Of a stretch of DNA of 56,071 bases, positions 47,301 to 56,071 are shown piece after piece. Position 1 is the first letter of the stretch, and every line of letters starts with the position of its first letter. Position numbers and translations under genes: made by a program. Origin of the DNA: Chloromonas sp. AAM2 (Eukaryota > Chlorophyta > Chlorophyceae > Chlamydomonadales > Chlamydomonadaceae); contig QAXH01004515.1 in assembly GCA_004335635.1 (NCBI GenBank), positions 2,513 through 58,583 on the forward strand. Direction: 5' to 3'. Under the pieces are notes generated by a model, which was given only the letters and a program-made list of their open reading frames with translations, did not search any database and had not been told where the DNA came from.

Positions 47301-50300
47301 GGTGCCAGTGCCAAGCAGGTGTACAAGCTGCCGCCATGACCTGTGGCGTCCATGGCGGGGTGCAGGTTGACAAACGCAAACGTGCAATGCTCCTGCCAGT
47401 AGGTAATCGCGTCGTAGGGCTGCTGCACTCGACTTGTGGCATCCATGGCTCAATAAGCGCAAGCTGTGCCAGCCCAGGGACTGAATGCCGTAAGCACCAC
47501 GCAGGCGTGCCTGCAAGCTGTGCCCGTTGGTTGCCGCAGGTTGCCGAGGTGGCGTTCATCAATCAGATGCAGGAAGAGGACAAAAAGCTGTGCCTGCAGC
47601 TAAAGCTGCAAGAAGGTAGGCAGAACAAGGAGAGGGAGACTCAATAACATGTGCCTGCGCACCTGTCTGTCCATACGTCATGAGCCTGCTTGTCTGCTTG
47701 TGTGGACATGCACTTGCCCAGTCAGCCTACATGCCAGCCGGTCCATCTGCTTGCTGACGTACATGCCTCCATGTCATGCCTGGTTGACTTTGGTAAACTT
47801 ATCAAGGCTGTATGTGCATAGGATCCACATGCCCTGTCCCGCACTACCAGTGCGAGCCCGCCAGCAACCAATCACATGTATGCAGGCTGTCTGTGTCGTG
47901 TTGGGAAAGTTCAATCTGCCTGCTTAGATAATATGCATTCCCACATAACCTCAGTGCCCACCTGCACACCTGCATCCAATGCGTGCAGGTCAGGCACGTG
48001 GTCAAGGATGTAATGAATTATGTGAACAGCGTGTCTGCACTGTGTGATACAATTCACTCTTCTGCCCTGCCTGTTGAATTTTCAATGACTCCTCCGTGTG
48101 ACGTTCGCTGCTTGTCCATGATGCAGGTCAGGCGCGTCGCCGCGAGTTCCTAGCGGAGAAGCTGGCACGTGGCAAGGGGGCGGCTGCGGCGGCTGAGCTG
48201 GCGGCTGAGAGGCGCAGGGCGGCGGAGGACGCAAGGCAGGGAGAACTCGTGCTCAAGGCACGGCGCAAGGAGGCCGCACAGGTACACAGGGTGATCGCCA
48301 GGTGGTTGCTCACCGTGCAGGGCAGTCTGGGGCCGCTAGGGCTGGGGTGGGGTGCCGCTGGCGGAAATGTGGGTCGGCCAGGGATGCTGCAGTCAGCCAG
48401 AGGACGGGGAGAAAAAGTGCCTTTTGCTTCATTCCTTACTGCTCTGTCTACCGCACAGTGTTGGCCGCAATACGTGCATGCCACAACGATGCCTCAACGA
48501 TGCTAGAACGGGGCAGCTGCGGGCTCCAGGCGCGATGCAACAAACATGACAGTACCTGATGTGCGTGTTGATCATCCCTGAAGTTGCTCGGTCCTGATGC
48601 TGCGGTCCTGATGCTTCTGTATGCTCCATTTCCCATGTGCTGTGCTGCAGCGCGCCTGGGCCACGAAGCTTGACCAGGAGCGGCGCTCGCAGGCGGCTGC
48701 GCGGGAGAAGGCCAGGGAGGCTCAGCTGCAACTGGCGAGGGTGAGCGTTTGACACGGCCCCTCGTGGCAAGGGGCATGCATGAACTGTCGGACCAGTCCA
48801 CTCTTGTTAGTCTTGCCAAACATCCGCAGCCACCATTTGTTGGCCGCCAATCAGCAGGTTGCTTTCCACAACCTCTGAGCCTACTCAGAGAGTTTGCCTC
48901 AAAAGTCTTGACATGGATCCAGAGCTACAGTCTGGTCTAGGCCAGCCGAAGCGGTTTGCAGGAAGGCACTGTGGCCGTGCTGTCTAGTTCTGTCTGTTAC
49001 AGTTGATGCTGGCCACGATTTGAGCTGGTCTCTGAGCTAATTTTTTCCACAGGACCTGGCGCTTGCTGCCCTAAGAGAGGCCACTGCTAGAGCCGCATGC
49101 ATCGAGGAGCGGTTAGAGGAGGCCGCACAGCGTCGGGCAACAAGGCTGGAGACCATTGCACAGCGGGCTGCCCTAGGAGCCATTGCTGGCGCCACCACCA
49201 CCACTGCACCCAACGCAGCAACCGCCACCACCGCCATGCCTCAGGATATTGCAGCAGCTGCCATGGACACGTGTAGCAGCCCGGTTGCGGGTGGGCAGGT
49301 AGCTCGCAGTGCGGCGGCGTTCAGTGACATGACGACACCGCCCCGGTCGCCACAGGTCAGTAACTTGATGACAGGGCTTCAGGTGAATCAAAGTCTGACT
49401 GGTCAGGTTGTTAACAGCGGTTGTGATACCTCAGCGTTGATGTATAGTGCAAACTTACAGTACTCTCACCGGGCTTGTTAACAGCAATTGTGACTCAGCA
49501 AAATATGCAGTACATCACGACGCCCACACATGCCACATGATGGCACCCAATCACACAACACCCACGCAGGTCAGCGACACTGGTGATGACACTGGTACTT
49601 ACATGGCACAGTCAGATAGATTACAGTACTGGCACAGTGAAGAACTGCTGAATCATCACACTAGTCGACAAACTGAATGGTGCTTGTGTGCCGTCTGCGG
49701 CCCACGCAGGGCGCCGTGCCACACCGCACCAGCACCCGTCGCCGTGCCGCGTCCACACCCCTGTCTAGCCCCACTGGCGGAAGTGCTGTATTCGGTGTGG
49801 CTGGGCTCGGTGGCTTTGCAGTGGGTGGCAGCAGTCTGGCACTGGGTCTTCTACCACCTGGCAGGCTGAGTACCAATGGTGCGGTCAGTGGCAGCGAAGC
49901 CCCGCCTGCACCTGTCCTGCGGACCGGCGGCGGGAGTGTGACGGGCGCAGCCAACTCAAGGAATAGGCTCAAGGGCATGAGGCGGAGGGCGGCTAAGCTG
50001 CTGGGCCGGATCCAAGCTGACAGGTGGGTGGGAGAGCAACAAGCGAGCGCTGTCCGAGGAGTCTTGAGATGTAAGTTTGAACTTTATTGTGCAGCTATTG
50101 TGTGAGGTAGCCATTTTATGTACCTGGGCGGCCGGGGCGCTGGCCAGTCGGACGGGGACGTGGTTTCACTAGTGGCAATTATGGTTGCATACCTTTTTCC
50201 TGACCTCTGGGTGGTTCCCACTGCTGCAGGTTTGTTCCTGAGCCCCCTGCAGGCTGGCGGCACATACTGGGCACTGCCCAGGGGCAGGCACTGCTGGCAC

Positions 50301-53300
50301 GCTGGACGGCGCTGTTGCCAGCCACTGCAGTCACTGCCACACCAGCCGCTCCGGTGGCAAGCACCCGCTTGTCAGGAACACCACCAGCCGTTGCACCTGC
50401 GGCAGTCACAACAGCTGTGGCAGAGTTAGTGACAGTTGTTGATGTGGTCACAGCAGAAGAAACAATAGCTGCCGTGGAACCGGTTGCACCTTCCCGTTCC
50501 GAGGCCCGTCCGCTGGTCTGTTCAATGCACGTGGCGATAGCCGCTGCCGCTGCCGACCTGCTGCAGCCGCAGCTGAGAGAGGCCTGCCTGGCGGCTGCCC
50601 AGCCCAGCGGCCTGCTGGCGTGGCTGTGCCGGGCGCTGGGGGACAAGTGCGGGGCCCGGCTGCCGGTCTGGGACCCAGCCGCTGCAGCTGCCCAACTGTT
50701 GCTGGACCTGCTACAGGTATATTGGAATGACGCCCTCGTGACCTTGTATTGTTACTGGACCTGCTACAGGTAGTATTGTACAAGTTTGGCTATGCGACCT
50801 ATGATAACTTTAAGCACGCGCCAAGGATTGAGAAAGGCTATGAGTATGGGCTTATAATGGGTGGCTGTTGGCAGGCAGCTTGTATTGGCACTTGACAGCC
50901 ATACAGTCCTGGCCATTTTATGCGTGTACTGTGACTGCTGTGGTGTGCCAAAACTGGTGCAAATGATGTTCTGTGATGTCCTTGCCAATCCATCCCATCT
51001 AGGGGCCTGAGTACTGCTGGCCTTTGTATGCCTGGCACAGGTGCTGTGGTCTGGTGTTTGCTGAACAAAAGTTGCTGCTGTTGCTTCTGGCTGCAGGCAC
51101 CTGCCAATGTGCAGGCCGTCCTGGCAGGCGGACACGCAGTGAGCCTTGTGCGTGGAGTGATGCGTGCGCTGGACCGTGCAAACGGCAGCGAGGCTGTCTT
51201 GGACTCAGCCCCTGATGCTGGTGCAGCACTCAGCACCGAACTGACTTGCTTGACACATGTCATGCACGTGCTGATGCTGGTGGTGCAGCTGCAGCCTGTG
51301 GAGGATATTTGTCAGTTTGACGGGCAGCAGCAGCCACAGCAGTGCGTGGCAAGTCAGCTACAGCAACAGCAGATAGCGCAAGCACAGCAACAGTCACAAC
51401 AGCAGCAGCAGCAGCAGCAATCGCAGGAGCAACAGCACTCGCATCAGCCACTCCCTCGACGCCAACGACGGCTACAGCAACGACAGCAGGATCAGCAGCA
51501 GCAGGAGCAAAACCTAGTGCAGCAGCAGCAGCAGCAGCAGCACCACCAAGACACACTACTTGTTAAGCAAGAGCAACTGAGTAAATGTGCATGCTTGCAA
51601 GAACAACAAGCGTGTGGCCCGCTAGCCAAGCACAACATGGCATCTGACTTGTGCCGGTTGGCTTGCATGCGGGAACACATGGTCGCCTTCATGGCAGCCA
51701 GTGGCATTGTGCATCGGTTGAGCGAGCTGTTCATTCTGTGTGACCAGCCCATGTTGTGGCGCATGGATGCACCTCAGTCTTCTGCCCATGCACTGCCTGG
51801 TGTACCAGCAGCAGCCACTCCGTTGCAGAGTGATCCAGCAGCTTCCACCAGGCAAGCTGCGCAGCAAGAAAGGTCGCCATCGATTATAACTGAAGTTGTG
51901 CAGGCAGCCGGCCAAACAGTTCACGAGCCTGAGGCAGTTGGCCCTGTTTGCCGACCAGACAGCCCTGCATTGGTGCTGCCAGCAGTTGAAGATGCAAGCT
52001 CCAGCAGCAGCAGCAGCGGCAGTTCATGCAGCATGGCCACCCTCCCACCCATCCCACGCCATGTTGTTCAGGTGCGGCAGGTCTGGCACTGGCAGAGGTT
52101 CATAGCTGCACACCAGGCCAGGCCTTCCCCTGTCAATGCATGCAATCTGTTTCACACGTGGCTATTGTGCCCCCAAACAAATAGAGCAGCTAGAGCAGCT
52201 TTCTTGTGTGCAACAGCTGCAGGCCAGCGTCAACTGTTTGTTCAGTTGCCGCCTCAGCCTGACAGCTTCACCTCAGGGCTCCTCGGTCGTTCAGTGCGAG
52301 TGGTCAATCTGTCGTTCTGTCAATCTATGTGGCATGTAAGCTAATTGAACAAACACTCCGGCTTGTCTTGCAGGGTCTGCACTTGCTCGAGGCACTGACT
52401 GAGCGACCCCCTCCCATGGCCCTTGATGGCACAGTTGGGCTGTCCCATGCCACTCCCATGGAACACCACATGCTGACGTGTGACAAGCGCTGGCGGCCTA
52501 CCTCGGCCAACGCATCTTCACTCGCACTTGCATTCCAGGTGCGATGATTCAGTTACCATTGAGTTCCCAGTATTTGGGATTCCAACTTGGCGAATGGACC
52601 CGCCAAGCTGGCTCAAATTGAGGAAAAACGGTCAAATATAAACGGCATATTCAAAAGTCGCCAAATACAGGAACTTGTGCACATTTAAGCCCGCCGGGCC
52701 CGCCGGTATTATGCAGCAACGCCCACACTTGTCCTGCCTAGAGCGATGCATGGCACGCCTTTTTTGACATTTTATGATCATAGCAGTTAGAGCCATTGCT
52801 GCTCTGCTCAGTAGTATCGGAAAACGCCTGTACCAAGATGTGGAGCTTGCAACAACTTGCCCTTGCGTGCTGCTTGCCACAGGAAACCAGCATGGCCGGC
52901 CTTCCCATGCTCCTGACAGCAGTCCTGCTTCATGCAGCGCCAAGCTGCACCCCAGTGGAAGCGCGCCATGAGGCACTTCCGGCCAACTTTGCAGAGGCAG
53001 CGCTGGCCATCTTGCGCTGCCTCAACAACGTAGCGAGGTGGGCGTTTGGTCTAGAACTTGAGCTTGAGGTTGTAACTCGGCGAAGGGTCGTAACCTGTGG
53101 TCATTGCATATGGTGCTTTATTTTGAATTGTCGCCCAAATTGTATGATCTGCCAATCCAGTCAATTGTCAGGTGAATGGTCAAAAGACTGTCGCTCAACC
53201 AGATGCCCGGTTGCTTCATCTGCGCTTTGCCAGCCGGCTGCATGGCTGCTTTCTATGCTCATCGCAGGTTAGATTTGCCTGCGCTTCAGGCCGGCCTTGC

Positions 53301-54805
53301 CAGCAACAGTTTGTGCGTAGGCGTGTCGCACCTCCTAGGCTTTCTCATCTCCTACACCACCAACGGGTGGCCAGCGCATGTCACGCCCGCTGTGATTTGC
53401 GCTGCGTTTGAACGCACCAGTCCTGCTGCATGCCGGCCACACAGTGCACCACACCACACTGGCGGCTTCTGTCCGTCCGCATCGCTTGGTGGAGGTGTAG
53501 GGAGAGGGTGTGCGGTCAGCCCATCACCTGTAGTGGATGGCACCGGAGATCTCACATCAGGCGCGTACCCGGGTTGTGGTAACAACGGGACCAGCGGGAC
53601 CAGCGAGGATGCATGTCAAGATGCCGCTGCGGCTGAGACAGTTGCGCTACTAAATGAGGTGAGATGGAGGCTGACGTCAGTACTCAATCGCGAGGATCTA
53701 GTACCCAGACAAAGCTACCGATTGTGCGCCCGGATGGTCGCATCTTCACTAGCTAAGCAGGTCTAAGAAGCTGTAGTATTGACGCCCACCGCACACCGGG
53801 GGCTTCGCATAGCATCGGCTTATGGCCTACGATTATCCACAACACGCAAGCAAAGCTCATGTATCCAATGGTGTGTCTGCATGCTTGTAGGTGCTTCTGT
53901 TGGTGGGTCACTTCTGTCTGCTTGAGTCCAAGAACCAGGGTGTGCTGACCTGGGGCCGGCCCCCGGACTGCCTGCTGCACCGGCTCATGGCCCTGCCTTC
54001 CACATACCTCACAGACCCTGCACTCTCACAGGTGGGTGGGAGAGAGGTATAGCAGAACAGGCGGTGGCACAACGTCAAGGAAAGGCAAGGCAGGGGTCAC
54101 TGCAACGCGTGTGAGACGGTCATGTTGCTCGTTCACAACCTCCCTGTGGTTGAAAGGCTCAGCGACCAGAACTGCAGGGATGACAGAGTGTTCCTGTGTA
54201 GGTGTGCAAAGCTCAGTCAAGGGCCCACAAGGAGAGGATGAAGGGGGGGTCAGGACATGCAAACCAGACTCTTGGTGCTGGTGTGCATGTGCGCAGGTTC
54301 TGTTGGGTTCCCTGGTGTCTGCATGCTACGACAACCCGCGTCTGTGTGGCATTCTGAAGGCCTGGCTGCCACCCTGCAGCCTGATAGCAGGCACAACCTC
54401 GAGGTTGCCTTGTGCTTCTAGCGACAGAAATACATCCGAGTCAGATGCCTCATGCGGCGGCAGCAGTGTGGCTGAAGCTGGCCTCTCACCTGTCGCAGCA
54501 CTGACGCAGAGTGGAGCCGTCGGTGCCTATACTCAACCCCCTGAAGACGTCATTGATGCGTGTGGCACCCATGTGCAACTGCCAAAGCGCTATGAGCTCT
54601 CACAGCGCCTACCTCATGACCTGTTGCCAAAGGTGCGCCAGAGAAACGACTTGGCAGACACGCAATGCATCCCACATTTCACACCGTAACATATGTGCGC
54701 ATTGCTGTGGCACGTGGACTGGATGACACCTGTGTTGCCTTGTTCCATGTCTCTGCTGTGCAGATGATCGCCACCTTCCGGGACCGGACGTCACATGATG
54801 CATAG
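44344..54805 (+). CDS. SCAPER: SCAPER orthologue
   Basis: In animals SCAPER is a cytosolic/ER-associated cyclin A partner and a ribosome-linked adaptor to CCR4-NOT in tubulin mRNA autoregulation. Exons: 44344-45165, 45411-46091, 46490-46585, 46950-47078, 47540-47615, 48127-48281, 48651-48740, 49053-49355, 49710-50023, 50230-50716, 51097-52335, 52374-52538, 52883-53037, 53268-53658, 53891-54031, 54297-54632, 54764-54805; 1873 residues in phase. The N terminus (first two exons) is Ser/Pro/Gln-rich and disordered. Exons 3-8 form the family's long Arg/Glu/Ala coiled coil, with VAEVAFINQMQEEDKK as the diagnostic motif. The C-terminal helical domain matches SCAPER: GLPMLLTAVLLHAAP, LPANFAEAALAILRCLNNVA, LLLVGHFCLLESKNQGVLTW and VLLGSLVSACYDNPRLCGIL. 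Exon 11 carries a polyglutamine insertion (51300-51545). I do not see the C2H2 finger of animal SCAPER. The intron after 46585 has a GC donor. Start of exon 2 could also be 45372, inside a dispersed repeat; an upstream first exon is possible. Confidence 0.88.
45331..45403 (+). repeat. Dispersed repeat D, copy 2, at a splice acceptor
   Basis: Closely matches 38421-38496. It lies at the 3' end of the first SCAPER intron and includes or adjoins the acceptor (TGTGCAG at 45371 or GCGCACAG at 45410). Confidence 0.85.
51300..51545 (+). repeat. Polyglutamine-coding CAG/CAA repeat in SCAPER
   Basis: Interrupted runs of CAG and CAA encode long Gln stretches with His and Arg interruptions, inside exon 11. 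The length is a multiple of three and the frame stays open, so it is part of the protein. Confidence 0.85.
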
Positions 54806-56012
54806 AGCTGCATGGACGATGCCAGTAAACCAGGGCCAGTTTGCACTGTTTGACTTGATTAAGAAGCAAGATTCATTCTTAACAATGACACGGACTAGAC
54901 TTGTCTGAATGATGGGTCGTTCCACCCCCTAGGGTTGGGATAACATCGGACCCATGCTCAGTCATCTGTGCGCGGACGGACAGGGGGCACGGTGTAATTC
55001 ATGCGATGCTGCAGCAGACTCGGACATCTCATTCATTCAATGATTGTTGCGCTGGTTCACCATATCTTGTGGTTCAAACGTGATAACAATCTTTATGCAA
55101 CCAGTGTTTACTCGCTCAACGGATGGATGCAGGGGCATGTGCAGATATCATTGTAGTGGCATGTCATTCTTATTGGCTACCTGAGGACTGTTTGCAGGCA
55201 ATTGAGGTGTGGGCACACACGTGCATGGCAATTGCATCGTTGGCTTGCTGCCGGGTACTGTTCTCACGCAAAGCAGGGTGCCTACACAGCTGCTGCAGAA
55301 TCACTTGCACAGCCTTGATCTCTTCTTTCGGTTCTGGGAGAGAGAGAGAGACTAACCATCAACGAGCTCTCTCAAGGCTTGTCACGGCTAGCCTGATGGC
55401 ATCTGGACTGGCAGTTAGTGCACTTTTGGTCTTTTTCATATCACCATTCAGTTTGGATCACTCCATCTGTCATTTGTTGATCTTGAAATGTGGGTTTGGC
55501 TTGGCTTGCGTGCTGATTGGGCTGTGCACTCGGTGCACTTGCTCCAGTTGACTTGCTTGTTGCATGAAGAGGCTGAAGTGACACTGTACTCTATCAAGAG
55601 TGATCAGACCTTTTCAGCCGCGTTGGCGCCAGCCAGGGCACTTCTGACGTGCTGCATGCCAGCACATTTCTGGTCAGCACCGCGCACTGCTGTAACATCT
55701 TGTATATGAAGACAATCCTTGCGTGCTGCACTGAAACCACTGATAATGCTCTTCTCTTGGGTCTGATGTGTCTGTATGTGCGTGTGAACGAGTTGAATTG
55801 TCGAGTTGACGAGCTGAACCCCCCAATGCATCTCCATTGGCAGAGCGACCAGCAAGAGAGAGTTGGAAACAGGCTGTGGGACGTCTCCGTGCGCAACACA
55901 CTAATTTGCTCAACAGAGTGAAGCAGCTGGAACACTTGGTGGCGACTTACATTACCGACTTCTGAGGTATACAGGTCAGACAGGTCATATACCCATTTTG
56001 TCTTTTGACACT
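54806..56012. other. Downstream region, no firm gene
   Basis: TGTAA at 54993 is a possible SCAPER poly(A) signal. On the minus strand, 55220-55345 (AVQVILQQLCRHPALRENS) and 55620-55860 (MHWGVQLVNSTIQLVHTHIQ, then SALAGANAAEK before a GT donor) look coding, and may be exons of a gene that begins beyond the window. A (GA)n run lies at 55339-55350. I cannot name a product. Confidence 0.35.
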
Positions 56013-56071
56013 GTAGTTCCTGTCTAGTCCTGGTTTGCTGTCCCAGAAGAGAGAGTGCACCGTCTACCACA
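56013..56071 (+). mobile_element. Short dispersed element, left end, cut by window edge
   Basis: GTAGTTCCTGTCTAGTCCTG, GTTTGCTGTCCCAGAAG and GTGCACCGTCTACCACA match the left end of the complete copy at 40131-40370. The rest lies outside the window. Confidence 0.75.

Noticed and set aside
51260..51566. Poly-Ala/Thr frames opposite or beside the Gln tract
   Set aside because: CAG repeats are open in all frames; only the Gln frame connects to SCAPER exons in phase.

Overview
The window looks like nuclear DNA of a chlorophyte green alga. Genes are split by many short GT-AG introns (plus three well supported GC-AG introns), TGTAA-type poly(A) signals follow some genes, and Ala/Ser/Gln-rich low-complexity proteins are common. 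The gene set mixes plant-type proteins (WDR4-like and WLM-domain proteins close to land-plant versions) with proteins lost or unusual in land plants (a class III guanylate cyclase, an HslV peptidase). I cannot name the genus. No rRNA, tRNA, CRISPR array or bacterial operon structure was seen.

Layout. 1-360: hexamer and minisatellite repeats. 1996-6875 (+): four-exon gene for a 1321-residue Ser/Gln-rich protein with one C-terminal membrane segment (unknown function). About 6.9-11.3 kb: gene-poor, with short dispersed elements. 11370-15249 (+): nine-exon gene for a 602-residue unrecognised protein. 15.3-18.3 kb: repeats and a duplicated stray exon. 18353-21469 (-): WDR4/Trm82-type tRNA m7G methyltransferase subunit. 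22247-26363 (-): ubiquitin-like plus WLM metalloprotease. 26.4-30.3 kb: repeat-rich. 30336 to at least 34816 (-): PAS-guanylate cyclase, probably extending to about 38.6 kb. 38.94-39.79 kb (+): broken ankyrin-repeat gene. 39.9-41.2 kb: cluster of short dispersed elements. 41647-43708 (-): organelle-targeted HslV. 44344-54805 (+): SCAPER orthologue, divergent from HslV. 54.8-56.07 kb: no firm gene and a truncated dispersed element at the edge.

Exon models were built by hand from splice sites, reading phase and recalled family motifs. Six models (the two unknown genes, WDR4, WLM, HslV, SCAPER) close to an exact multiple of three with a single stop; the cyclase is closed only from its first sure exon to its stop. 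The genes are functionally unrelated housekeeping and signalling genes, not a cluster. The most unusual content is (1) a family of short non-autonomous elements sharing the core GTCCCAGAACTGGCAAAC, often followed by a T run, one copy of which forms the polypyrimidine tract of a host splice site; (2) other dispersed repeats lying inside introns or abutting splice sites; (3) a 9-nt microexon supplying three invariant catalytic-domain residues of the cyclase; (4) an exon of the WLM gene copied to 16.2 kb together with flanking intron sequence; and (5) a frameshifted 30-residue-period ankyrin array.
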